From Hyphomicrobiales bacterium (GTDB lineage Bacteria > Pseudomonadota > Alphaproteobacteria > Rhizobiales > Rhizobiaceae): a DNA stretch of 64,000 bases. Made by a program: the position numbers and the translations under genes. The stretch spans positions 310,001 to 374,000 of the forward strand of contig JAJFHV010000010.1 in NCBI GenBank assembly GCA_021775415.1. The letters run 5' to 3'. The notes under the pieces were generated by a model. It did not search any database. It saw only the letters and a program-made list of their open reading frames with translations, and was not told where the DNA came from. This document shows positions 1 through 8,753 of this stretch, piece after piece. Each line of letters starts with the position of its first letter. The first letter of the stretch is position 1.

Positions 1-313
1 GTTCTGCATGCCAGGTTTCAATTGACTCCATTAATGCGGATGCCTTTGCCGCATCAAGATCAAGGCCCTTGCCCTGGGACACAGCGACAGAACGCGAATT
101 GGGTCGCGTAACCATGACGACCGGAATGCCAACGCGATCCAAACCGGTAATATTGGCAATTCTGGTGATTCCCATTTGGATGAGATGTGGTTTGGCACGA
201 GCGATTGTATCAGTTGGGGAAATGATCCTGTGGGTGCCAGTCCGGTAGAATTTCGTCGGTGCCTTGGCAGCTGCGGCTCTTTTGGTGGTTTTGCCAGCGC
301 GACCTGTTTTCAT
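1..313 (-). CDS. YcaO-domain protein, N-terminal part (runs off left edge)
   Basis: This reading frame starts at 311-313 and stays open to the window edge, about 104 codons. The start overlaps the stop of the upstream oxidoreductase (ATGA), so translation is probably coupled. After a basic, Ala/Lys-rich leader, the residues FYRTGTHR, GITRIANITGLDRVGIPV, RPNSRSVAVSQGKGLD and AAKASALMESIETWHAE match the conserved N-terminal block of YcaO proteins. YcaO enzymes use ATP to activate peptide-backbone amides, giving azoline, amidine or thioamide products; the residues seen include the start of the nucleotide-binding region. The substrate cannot be told from this fragment. A TfuA partner or precursor peptide would lie left of the window. 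The family call is strong; the role beside demethylating flavoproteins is unknown. Confidence 0.85.
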   Translation of the reverse strand, partial: MKTGRAGKTTKRAAAAKAPTKFYRTGTHRIISPTDTIARAKPHLIQMGITRIANITGLDRVGIPVVMVTRPNSRSVAVSQGKGLDLDAAKASALMESIETWHAE

Positions 314-2745
314 TCTGCTTTGTTTCCGTTGACCTGTCTGAGTTTCAGATTTTGTGGATCGTAAGGTGGCCGGTCCAGTATCTTTGCCGCACTGACATCA
401 CCACATATTTCTACAGACAATTCCGCCCCGGAAGCAAACTGATTTGTTCTCAGATATGCAAAGGCCAATTTTTTCCTGGTCCGGTGCCCATAGCTGCCAG
501 AGGTTATAAGCCCGCATACTTTACCACCCGAAAGCACCGAGTGCAGCCCGAATGGATCGCGACCTTCACCCGTGATTTCGATGAGCTTCAAGCTCATTTC
601 AACGGGTCGACTGGCGAGCACCTCACATCCGGAAAACTGCCTTCCTTCCAATTTTAACAGACGATCAAGACCAGCTTCAATTGGCGAACGCTCAGTGGAA
701 AGGTCCATACCCCAGGCAGGATATCCCTTTTCCAACCGCATGGAGTTGGCCGCGTAGGAACCGAAATGGCCAATTCCAAATTCAACACCAGCACTCATGA
801 TAGTGCGATAAAGTTTTGGGAGAACTGCCATTGGCGCATGAAACTCCCATCCGGTTTCCCCGACATAGGATACCCGGAGTGCGAGAACCTTAATCCCTGC
901 AATTTCAATTACTTGTGACGACAACCACTTAAACTGATTCAAACAGTTATTTCCGTTTGCAATCTTCGTCAGTACTTGCGGCGCGAGTGGACCCATCATT
1001 GCGAGGATGCCTTTCGACTCCGTCACATCATCCACAGACACATCGCCGATAGACACTGCATGAAGGCGCAACAAGTCATGATCATGATGCCGGGCGGCAG
1101 CGGCAGACGTGAGGTAGAAATGATCCTCCGCAAGTTTTACGACGGTAAATTCCGATGCAATGCCTCCCTTGGGAGTAAGCGCATGAATGAGCCCTACCCG
1201 ACCGACTGTCTTGGGTGGCGTGTTGGCACCAAGCGTGTTCATGAACCGCTCAGCACCTTTGCCATTTACCTCAAATTTCGAGAAAGGCGACAGATCAGAA
1301 ACACCGACGCGGGTTGATACAATTTCACATTCACGCGCTACGGCGTTGAACCAGTCGGGTCGGTTGAATGTTAGCGTTGCTTCACGGCTTTCATCAGCGC
1401 CAGCAAACCAGTTTGGCCGTTCCCAACCATACGCTTGGCCGAACACCGCACCGGCTGCATCCATTTCACTGTGGACCGTGGACATGAATCGTGGCCTTCC
1501 GGCCTCGCGCTCTTCATAGGGAAAATGGATAGCAAACTGATTACCGAAACTTTCGACCGCCTTATCTATTCTGTAGTTGCGGTCTGCGAAATTTCCGAAG
1601 CGACGTGGGTCAAGTGCGAGCGCGTCCATTGGAGGTTCTTCGCCAATCATCCATTCGGCAAGAAATTTTCCGGCACCCCCACCTTCCATTACACCCATGC
1701 TGGAGCCAGTGAGCAGCCAACAGTTTTTCACCCCAAATGCCGGGCCAATTAGTGCATTGGCATCAGGCGTGAAGGTTATCGGTCCATTGACGATTGTTTT
1801 GATGCCGCCTTCTGCAAGCGCTGGCACCCGCTCCATCGCCGCTTCAATAATATGTTCCACATTGTCGAGATCACCCGGTACGAGCTCCATGCCAAATTCC
1901 GGTGGCACCTGGTCAATTGACCACGGCTTGCCGTTTTTCTCGTAAGGCCCGACAATCAGGCCATCGCGCTCCTGGCGCACATACCAGCTTTCTTCTGGGT
2001 CACGGATGATCGGCAGCTCGCTTTCAAGACCGGCAACAGCATCAATGCGATCAGTTACCAGATACTGATGCAATATCGGAACTACCGGAAGTTCAAGCCC
2101 AACCATTCGCCCGATCTCATATGCCCAAGTGCCGGCAGCCATTACGATATGCTCGGCAACAAAATTGCCCTTGTCCGTCGTGACTTGCCATTCACCAGTC
2201 GCGGTTTGCTTGATGTCGCTTACACATGTTTGCCGGTGTATCTTTGCGCCGTGATTACGCGCACCCTTGGCCATTGCATGAGTGGCTTGGGAGGGATCGA
2301 CGGAACCATCAAGCGGTTCGTGGATCGCACCAATCAAACCGCCCAGTTCAACCAGTGGATAAATTTCCTTCAATTGTTCCGGTGTTAAAATGTTGAAATC
2401 AAAGCCAGAATATTTGCCAAGTCCCTTCACATGACGAAACTCATCCATGCGATCTTCAGACCGCGTTACCCGTAGCGCACCGGTCTGGTGAAAACTCACC
2501 GGGTCACCGGTTTCCTGTTCTAGCGCTCCCGTATAAAGATGCACCGAGTGAGCGCGCATCGCCTGGATGGTAAGATTATGGGCAAAGTGGGTACAAAGGC
2601 CTGCCGCATGCCAGGTTGATCCAGCGGTGAGCTCGTTCTTTTCAAGTAGCACCGCATCGTTCCACCCGAGCTTCGCCAGATGATAGAGTGCAGAAACACC
2701 CATCGCACCGCCGCCAATGATGATTACTCTGGCGTGCGTGGTCAT
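310..2745 (-). CDS. Dimethylglycine/sarcosine dehydrogenase-like flavoprotein (paralogue B)
   Basis: The 811-aa protein has the two-part DMGDH architecture. An N-terminal FAD oxidoreductase domain (residues 1 to about 370, dinucleotide motif GGGAMG at 11-16) is followed by a GcvT-like folate-binding domain (about 430-800, with VSDLSPFSKFEV, SYVGETGWEFH and RSPIEAGLDRL). The motif STWHAAG places His46 where the family attaches FAD covalently. Such enzymes demethylate an N-methyl amine and pass the carbon to tetrahydrofolate as 5,10-methylene-THF. Its start overlaps the stop of the paralogous upstream gene (ATGA), and its own stop overlaps the YcaO start. Dimethylglycine, sarcosine or another N-methylated amino acid are all possible substrates; sequence alone does not separate them. 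Confidence 0.85.
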   Translation of the reverse strand: MTTHARVIIIGGGAMGVSALYHLAKLGWNDAVLLEKNELTAGSTWHAAGLCTHFAHNLTIQAMRAHSVHLYTGALEQETGDPVSFHQTGALRVTRSEDRMDEFRHVKGLGKYSGFDFNILTPEQLKEIYPLVELGGLIGAIHEPLDGSVDPSQATHAMAKGARNHGAKIHRQTCVSDIKQTATGEWQVTTDKGNFVAEHIVMAAGTWAYEIGRMVGLELPVVPILHQYLVTDRIDAVAGLESELPIIRDPEESWYVRQERDGLIVGPYEKNGKPWSIDQVPPEFGMELVPGDLDNVEHIIEAAMERVPALAEGGIKTIVNGPITFTPDANALIGPAFGVKNCWLLTGSSMGVMEGGGAGKFLAEWMIGEEPPMDALALDPRRFGNFADRNYRIDKAVESFGNQFAIHFPYEEREAGRPRFMSTVHSEMDAAGAVFGQAYGWERPNWFAGADESREATLTFNRPDWFNAVARECEIVSTRVGVSDLSPFSKFEVNGKGAERFMNTLGANTPPKTVGRVGLIHALTPKGGIASEFTVVKLAEDHFYLTSAAAARHHDHDLLRLHAVSIGDVSVDDVTESKGILAMMGPLAPQVLTKIANGNNCLNQFKWLSSQVIEIAGIKVLALRVSYVGETGWEFHAPMAVLPKLYRTIMSAGVEFGIGHFGSYAANSMRLEKGYPAWGMDLSTERSPIEAGLDRLLKLEGRQFSGCEVLASRPVEMSLKLIEITGEGRDPFGLHSVLSGGKVCGLITSGSYGHRTRKKLAFAYLRTNQFASGAELSVEICGDVSAAKILDRPPYDPQNLKLRQVNGNKAE

Positions 2746-5195
2746 TGGGAAATGCTTTCTGGTAACTGGCGCATGCGATCGCCCTTTGGGTCATAGGGCG
2801 GATGCTGGTGTAAAGTCAGAGGATATCGCTTACCAGCCACTGAAATCTCGTATTTGCTCGCGGCCATGTCAGATATTTTTTCCCCGGCAGCACACGAAAC
2901 ATAGCCCATGCAAAGCGACAGTCCGGTTCTGAAACCGCGCGCGCCGGAAGTTGTATGACCAACCAGATTTCCATCGCGAAACAGGGGCTCATCATGCAGC
3001 AACAACGGATGGGCACCATCGACTGAAAATTGGATCAGTTTCCGGTCAGTTCCTTGTTCTCGCTTTTTTACAAGAGTGTCTCGTCCGAGAAAGTTCAATT
3101 CTTTTCGCCAGCCGACAGAGAAGCCTAGTCCAGCTTCCAGTGGACTGTCTTCCGGCCCGGTGTCGTGCCCCCAATGCCTGAATCCTTTTTCCACACGACA
3201 ACAGTCGACTGCCTGAAGCCCCATTGGGGTTAGGCCATGCTGCGCACCAACCTCAAGCAATTGCCGGGCAAACGCCGGAGCGTCGTTCCAGGGCAAATAG
3301 AGTTCCCAGCCAAATTCACCAATGTAACTCACCCGGGAAGCACGCAAGGATACATCGCCAATAGAGAACTCGGCAGATGCGCCATAGTCGAGGGTTACTG
3401 CGGCCGGACCCCCTCCGGCGACTGACCAGATTTCACCTGCGTTCGGCCCCATTAATCCCAGTACGGCAAACTCCCGTGTAACATCCCGAATTTGTGCATC
3501 CGGGATATGTTTTGTGATCCATGCAAGATCACGCCGTCTGGAAGGTGCAGCACCGACAAATAGGAACTTGTCGTCGGCAAGCCGCGTCACGGTTGCGTCC
3601 GCCTCTATCCCACCCCTCACATTCAACAGTTGCGTGTAGATACTTCGGCCGGTTGGAATGTCGACATCGGCGCTACAAAGATATTGCAAGTCCCGCAAAG
3701 CATACGGACCAGAAAACTCGAATTTCGAAAACGGCGACAGATCAACAAGAACTGCGGCATCCCGGGCAGCAAGGCATTCGCGTTCTGCAGATGGCCACCA
3801 ATGCTGCTCGCCATAGGAATACTGCTCTTCGTTGTGGGAGTTTGAAGAAAACCACAGTGGCCGCTCCCATCCAGCAGGTGAACCAAACACGGCCCCCACT
3901 TCTTCCCACAACTCATGGGAAGGCAAATGCCTCAGGTTCCGCCCTGTCTTCATACGCTTATAGGGCCAGTGCATTTCAAACTGGCTCGCCACGGCCTCTC
4001 GAACCCGTGGCTCCAGAAAACTGTCGGTTGCCATGTCCGGATCAAAACGGGTGATGTCGAGATCAATCACATCCATCGGTGCAACGCCATCAACAACCCA
4101 GTCGGCCATAACCTTTCCGGCTCCAGCTGAGGAGACAATACCGAGTGAATTAAAACCTGCGGCGACAAAATAATTGCGACACTCGGGTGCTTCACCCATG
4201 AGTTGTTTTGTATCCGGCGTGAAACTTTCCGGGCCATTCATGAAATGCTGAATGCCGCACTCGCTCAATGTCGGTACGCGATTTAGTCCCGCCAACATGA
4301 ACGGTTCGAACTGCTCCCAGTCATCGGGCAGTTCCAGGAAGGGAACATCCATCCCCTCTTTCTCGATATCGAACAGTTTGGCATCGGCTTCAAACCCCCC
4401 AAGCACCAATCGACCTGCGTCCTCTTTGATATAGATACGCCCTTCGAGATCGCGAACGATTGGACAGGGCTTTGGCAGGTCATCAACAGGCTCGGTGACA
4501 ACATACATGTGCTCAACCGCCTGAAGCGGAATGGCAACACCCGATTTTTTTCCAAGATTACGAGCCCATGCACCGGCACAGTTGATTATCTTTTCGCATT
4601 GAATTTTGTGACCATCAGCGAGCTCAACTGAATGTACCTGCCCTTTTTTGGTATGCACTGTTTCAACGGCAGTGTTTTCAAAAATTCGGACACCCTGTGA
4701 TTTTGCTGCCTTGGCATAGGCCATGCACACGTCGACGGGGTTGGCCTGGCCATCGTGCTCTACCCACATGCCACCGACAAGATCGGCAGTTTTAAGCAAT
4801 GGCATCCGCTTGTGAACTTCATCAGCCGTTAGAATGCTTGCATCCAGACCAGCAAGCAGACCGATGTCGGCAATACGTTTCAGCTCCTCCATTCGCTCGG
4901 CGTTTTGCGCAAGCCACAATCCGCCGGTCTGTCGATATCCGGTGGACTGACCGGTCTCGGCCTCAAGCCGCTCAAATGCCTCGAGGGCATATTTTGAAAG
5001 TCTGGTGAGGCTCATGCTGGCCCGCAACGGACCGATAATGCCAGCTGCATGCCATGACGTGCCACTGGTCAGTTGATGGCGCTCCAACAACACAACATCG
5101 CTTGCACCGCGCCAACCAAGGTGACAAGCGATTGAAAGACCAATCACCCCACCGCCAATGATAACAATTTCAGCGCTTTCGGGATGGTTTGTCAT
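2742..5195 (-). CDS. Dimethylglycine/sarcosine dehydrogenase-like flavoprotein (paralogue A)
   Basis: This is the first gene of the minus-strand operon: about 817 aa from the ATG at 5193-5195, or 820 aa from an in-frame TTG at 5204. It has the same architecture as its neighbour: FAD domain with GGGVIG, TSWHAAG carrying the predicted flavinylated His (residue 52 of the longer form), then a GcvT-fold half (VDLSPFSKFEF, SYIGEFGWELY, SPLEAGL). The two paralogues align end to end but are clearly diverged, so they probably act on different substrates or successive demethylation steps. A LysR gene is transcribed divergently 140 bp away and is the likely regulator. The exact substrate is inferred only. 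Confidence 0.85.
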   Translation of the reverse strand: MTNHPESAEIVIIGGGVIGLSIACHLGWRGASDVVLLERHQLTSGTSWHAAGIIGPLRASMSLTRLSKYALEAFERLEAETGQSTGYRQTGGLWLAQNAERMEELKRIADIGLLAGLDASILTADEVHKRMPLLKTADLVGGMWVEHDGQANPVDVCMAYAKAAKSQGVRIFENTAVETVHTKKGQVHSVELADGHKIQCEKIINCAGAWARNLGKKSGVAIPLQAVEHMYVVTEPVDDLPKPCPIVRDLEGRIYIKEDAGRLVLGGFEADAKLFDIEKEGMDVPFLELPDDWEQFEPFMLAGLNRVPTLSECGIQHFMNGPESFTPDTKQLMGEAPECRNYFVAAGFNSLGIVSSAGAGKVMADWVVDGVAPMDVIDLDITRFDPDMATDSFLEPRVREAVASQFEMHWPYKRMKTGRNLRHLPSHELWEEVGAVFGSPAGWERPLWFSSNSHNEEQYSYGEQHWWPSAERECLAARDAAVLVDLSPFSKFEFSGPYALRDLQYLCSADVDIPTGRSIYTQLLNVRGGIEADATVTRLADDKFLFVGAAPSRRRDLAWITKHIPDAQIRDVTREFAVLGLMGPNAGEIWSVAGGGPAAVTLDYGASAEFSIGDVSLRASRVSYIGEFGWELYLPWNDAPAFARQLLEVGAQHGLTPMGLQAVDCCRVEKGFRHWGHDTGPEDSPLEAGLGFSVGWRKELNFLGRDTLVKKREQGTDRKLIQFSVDGAHPLLLHDEPLFRDGNLVGHTTSGARGFRTGLSLCMGYVSCAAGEKISDMAASKYEISVAGKRYPLTLHQHPPYDPKGDRMRQLPESISQ

Positions 5196-5334
5196 GACGC
5201 TCAATTTTCAAAAAATACCTACAATTATACAAAAACTGTGTGCCGGTTCTTGGCAATGGGTTACGTACAAAATCAGAATAACTTATGATGGCTTTGAAGT
5301 GTAATCTTACTGAGAATGCGCCAAGGAATAACAC

Positions 5335-6309
5335 ATGGTCAAACGCTCTCGCTTCGATTTTAATCTGATGCGCTCACTCGAAGTGTACGCTGCCATTGTC
5401 GAGACACGCAAAGTCACCCAGGCAGCACAAATGCTTGGCATTACCCAATCAGCTGCATCACAACATCTGCAATCCCTTGAACGCGCATTTGAAACCAAAC
5501 TTGTTGACCGCTATGCAAGACCTATCGAGCTCACGCAAGCGGGAGTTATCCTGCATCGCCGTGCCGTACGCTTGTTAAGCGAAATTGAAGATTTGCGATC
5601 AGAGATGCGGCGGCTAGAGAGCGCATCAGTACCTCTTTTACGTGTTGGTATGCTTGCTTCCATCGCAACAACACTGATGCCCGTAGTAACCAGCTTTGCG
5701 AAATCCAATTCGATACCGGAGGTCGCATGCTATGCAGGGTTAGCCAGCGACCACACCGACCTTTTGCGTAATCGTCGCGCCGAACTGGTTGTCACCTCAG
5801 ATGCGCTTTATGACTCCGACGGCATGGATCGCTTCCATCTGCTGAATGAAGCATTTTTGCTTGTCACCCCGAAGGGATATGAAGGTCCCAAAGACAATTT
5901 GCTGGAGCTTTCTCGAAAATTGCCGCTGGTTCGGTTTTCAGCCGCTACACCGGTTGGCAAGAGGACCGATCAACATTTGCGGCGGCTGCAACTAGATATT
6001 GAACGGGTAACGGAAGCTGACCGGTCCAGTATGGTAACGGCTGCTGTGCATTCAGGCGACGCATTTGCAATTATGACCCCGACGCTGCTGCTGGACGCAA
6101 TTCAGGAAGGAATGCAACTCGACATTGTTCCTCTCCCGGCAGCCGGTTTTCGACGTGAAATCACAATCGTAAGCAGGACTGGAGAACTTGGCGATTTACC
6201 CGAACAACTTGCCCATCAAATGACTGACAAGCTGCGCTCGGCAATCAAGAAACTTGGCCCGGTGTGTGAAACCGCAGTCAGCTACTATGCAATGGATTCC
6301 AACTCATGA
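5335..6309 (+). CDS. LysR-family transcriptional regulator
   Basis: The 324-aa protein has an N-terminal winged helix-turn-helix (about residues 10-70, including TQAAQMLGITQSAASQHLQSLE) and a C-terminal periplasmic-binding-protein-like effector domain. AAGGAATAACAC before the ATG gives a usable ribosome binding site. It is divergent from the DMGDH/YcaO operon, the usual arrangement for a LysR activator controlling the opposite gene set, and its stop overlaps the start of the sulfotransferase-like gene. A methylated amine or related metabolite as effector is a guess from context. Confidence 0.9.
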   Translation: MVKRSRFDFNLMRSLEVYAAIVETRKVTQAAQMLGITQSAASQHLQSLERAFETKLVDRYARPIELTQAGVILHRRAVRLLSEIEDLRSEMRRLESASVPLLRVGMLASIATTLMPVVTSFAKSNSIPEVACYAGLASDHTDLLRNRRAELVVTSDALYDSDGMDRFHLLNEAFLLVTPKGYEGPKDNLLELSRKLPLVRFSAATPVGKRTDQHLRRLQLDIERVTEADRSSMVTAAVHSGDAFAIMTPTLLLDAIQEGMQLDIVPLPAAGFRREITIVSRTGELGDLPEQLAHQMTDKLRSAIKKLGPVCETAVSYYAMDSNS

Positions 6310-7049
6310 GCCATCCAATTGTTGCCCTTTGGTCTCACCCGCGCTCCATGTCGACGGCGACTGAGCGCATCATGCATGAACGCGGTGACATGAAAGTATT
6401 CCACGAACCGTTCCTGCATTACTATTACGAACATCATTCACCGCATGCCATGCCAATGCTGGAAGATGATGGGGCGAATCCGAAAGATTACGACGCGGTT
6501 TGCGATCAAATTCTCGAAGCTGCAGAGCGGCAACCAGTCTTCTTCAAAGACATGGCCTATTATGTCACTTCACCGATGTCTGCCGATGGGACATTCGCAC
6601 GAAGCATTCATCATGCATTCCTGATCCGCGATCCGCGCAGGTCGATTGCCTCCTATTACAAACTCGATCCGGAGATGACGTTGACCGAGATTGGACTTGA
6701 AGCCCAATGGCAACTCTACAGTTTTCTGCGTGATGAGCTGGGTATGAACCCGATGGTGATTGAAGCAGAAGCCGTGGCCGATGATCCCAAAAACGCGATT
6801 GGCGCATTGTGGAAGTATGCCGGATTACCGTTTATCGGCTCTGCATTTGAATGGGATGCGGACAAAACACCGGAAGCCTGGAACTATGTTGAGGGCTGGC
6901 ATGGAAAGGCCATGGCATCAGGTGGCATTCGCAAAGACAACACCGATCCGGATACCGTATTCGAAGCGGCGGTTGAAAAGGCTCCCCATTTGCGGGATTA
7001 CCTCACCCATCACCAAACATTTTATGAAAAGCTGAAAGCTCAGGCGTAG
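6306..7049 (+). CDS. Sulfotransferase-like P-loop protein
   Basis: The 247-aa protein opens with ALWSHPRSMSTATERIM, which fits the 5'-phosphosulfate-binding loop of PAPS-dependent sulfotransferases, followed by HEPF and later LIRDPRRSIASYYK, resembling the 3'-phosphate-binding segment. Homologues are annotated loosely as sulfotransferase family proteins of unknown acceptor. The start overlaps the LysR stop (ATGA), so the two are co-translated. The 3' end overlaps the convergent MttB gene by 10 bp. A true sulfotransferase activity is plausible but unproven; pairing with a regulator rather than a pathway enzyme is unusual. Confidence 0.7.
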   Translation: MSHPIVALWSHPRSMSTATERIMHERGDMKVFHEPFLHYYYEHHSPHAMPMLEDDGANPKDYDAVCDQILEAAERQPVFFKDMAYYVTSPMSADGTFARSIHHAFLIRDPRRSIASYYKLDPEMTLTEIGLEAQWQLYSFLRDELGMNPMVIEAEAVADDPKNAIGALWKYAGLPFIGSAFEWDADKTPEAWNYVEGWHGKAMASGGIRKDNTDPDTVFEAAVEKAPHLRDYLTHHQTFYEKLKAQA

Positions 7050-8590
7050 GCCTGGTCCGGCATTTCAGATTTGCGCTTTGCAACATACTGTTCCAACGCC
7101 TCGTCAATTGCCGGATCAAGCGCTGGTTGCTGATACTCAGCCAACAGTTTTTTCCAACGTAAATTTGCGCGCGTGGCCGCATCTTTGCTTCCATCCGCCT
7201 GCCATTGCTCAAACGAGTTCACATCAGCATTTTGGGGATGATAAAATGCGGTTTCAAACGTTGCATGAGTGTGTGTGCTATTAAGAAAATGCGAGCCTGG
7301 CCCAACTTCACGAATGGCGTCCAGTGCCTGGGCTTTTTCCGACAGATCCAGCCCTTGAGCAAACGCAGCAATTTTGCCGCAAATATCGGCGTCCATCACG
7401 GCCTTTTCGAAACCGTGCACCAGCCCGCCTTCCAGCCAACCGCCTGCATGATTGATGAAGTTCGCACCAGCAAGCACTGACATCACTAATCCCCAAGTGC
7501 CTTCTTCCATCGCCTGTCCGTCCGGCACCTTGGAAGCGGTGAGCGCACCAACCGTATGAAACGGCACCCCAAGCCTTCGTGCCAGCTGACCTGCAGTAAG
7601 AACCAGATGCGCGCTTTCAGGAGAGCCAAATGTAGGGGCACCGGATTGCATTGAGATTGTACTGGCAAATGTGCCAAACAGGCATGGCGCACCTGGATTG
7701 ATCAATTGCACCAGGGCAAGGCCAGCCAGTGCTTCGGCCAGCACTTGAGCCAGGGTACCGGCTGCAGTCGTGGGGCTCATCGCACCAGCCAGGGTCCACG
7801 GTGTCACCGCAACCGCCTGATTGTTGCGGGCATAGGTTTTCAGTGCTCCGGTCATGGCACTGTCCCAAACCAGCGGTGCGTTTGAATTGGCAACGGAATA
7901 AAGGCAGACATTGTTCGCGACAAAATCCTCACCGAACACGATCCTGGCCATGTTGACTGAATCCTGTGCACGCTCAGCGCCAATCAACGCACCGAACACC
8001 GCCCGGTCAGAATACCGAAAATGGCTGGCAAGCATGTCGAGATGGCGCTTGTTTGCGGGAAGGTCCACTGGTTCACAAATTACACCTCCGGCGTGGTGGT
8101 ATTCCGGCAGCATGTGACAAATCTTGATGAGGTTTTGAAACTCTTCAAGAGTGCCATAGCGTCTTCCGCTATCCAGATCATGGATAAAGGGCGGGCCCCA
8201 ACCGGGTGCAAGCACTGTGTTTGAGCCGCCCAACATTACCGTATTTTCCGGGTTACGGGCGTGTTGTTGAAATTCCGCTGGAGCAGACGACTTAACGATA
8301 CTGCGGCACTGACCGGGCTCAAACCGAACCCGGTCGCCTTTCACATCCGCACCTGCTTCTCGCCAGATGCCCAGAATTTCCGGATCATCCTTGAACTCGA
8401 CGCCTATTTCCTGCAGCAACAGATCAGCATTGTGCTCAATCAGTTCCAGACCTTCGTCTGACAGGATGTCATAGGTGGCGATCTTGCGATTGATGAACGG
8501 CATGCGGTTGGCCACACCCTGCTCTCGCAGGATGCGCCTCGCCTGGCGTCCGCCACTGCGACCTCTGGATGGTTTGGAACCCTCGCTCAT
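7040..8590 (-). CDS. MttB-family (non-pyrrolysine) methylamine methyltransferase homologue
   Basis: This protein of about 516 aa belongs to the trimethylamine methyltransferase (MttB) family, a TIM barrel. Recognisable blocks include the basic Arg/Gly-rich N-terminus, NRKIATYDILSDEGLELIEHNAD, WGPPFIHDLDSGRRYGT, GALTASKVPDGQAMEEGTW and GPGSHFLNSTHTHATFETAFYHPQ. No in-frame amber codon is used, so it is a pyrrolysine-free member. Such members include glycine betaine:corrinoid methyltransferases (MtgB type), but alphaproteobacterial homologues are mostly uncharacterised. No corrinoid protein or reactivase is encoded within 10 kb. The frame could extend 6 bp to a TTG at 8596. Context (DMGDH pair, gcv genes) fits removal of a methyl group from a quaternary or tertiary amine. 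Confidence 0.8.
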   Translation of the reverse strand: MSEGSKPSRGRSGGRQARRILREQGVANRMPFINRKIATYDILSDEGLELIEHNADLLLQEIGVEFKDDPEILGIWREAGADVKGDRVRFEPGQCRSIVKSSAPAEFQQHARNPENTVMLGGSNTVLAPGWGPPFIHDLDSGRRYGTLEEFQNLIKICHMLPEYHHAGGVICEPVDLPANKRHLDMLASHFRYSDRAVFGALIGAERAQDSVNMARIVFGEDFVANNVCLYSVANSNAPLVWDSAMTGALKTYARNNQAVAVTPWTLAGAMSPTTAAGTLAQVLAEALAGLALVQLINPGAPCLFGTFASTISMQSGAPTFGSPESAHLVLTAGQLARRLGVPFHTVGALTASKVPDGQAMEEGTWGLVMSVLAGANFINHAGGWLEGGLVHGFEKAVMDADICGKIAAFAQGLDLSEKAQALDAIREVGPGSHFLNSTHTHATFETAFYHPQNADVNSFEQWQADGSKDAATRANLRWKKLLAEYQQPALDPAIDEALEQYVAKRKSEMPDQAYA

Positions 8591-8753
8591 GGCCAAGATG
8601 TTACGCCGGAAAGTGACTTGGCGCTACGGCTGCGAACTACGCTAATACCGATCTCAAGTTTTACTGATGTCTCCACCACACGATTGTCATTCAGGGTTTC
8701 TTCTTTAGGATGAAACCCGACAATATTGTACGAAGCTTTTTGGAATAAGAATT

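Noticed and set aside
310-5204. Many 60-200 aa open frames on the strand opposite the flavoproteins
   Set aside because: They lack ribosome binding sites and family motifs and mirror the codon structure of the real genes; the same holds for antisense frames in narG, gcvP and hydA.
7040-8596. Pyrrolysine (amber) codon in the MttB homologue
   Set aside because: The frame is open throughout without an internal TAG, so it is a non-pyrrolysine member.
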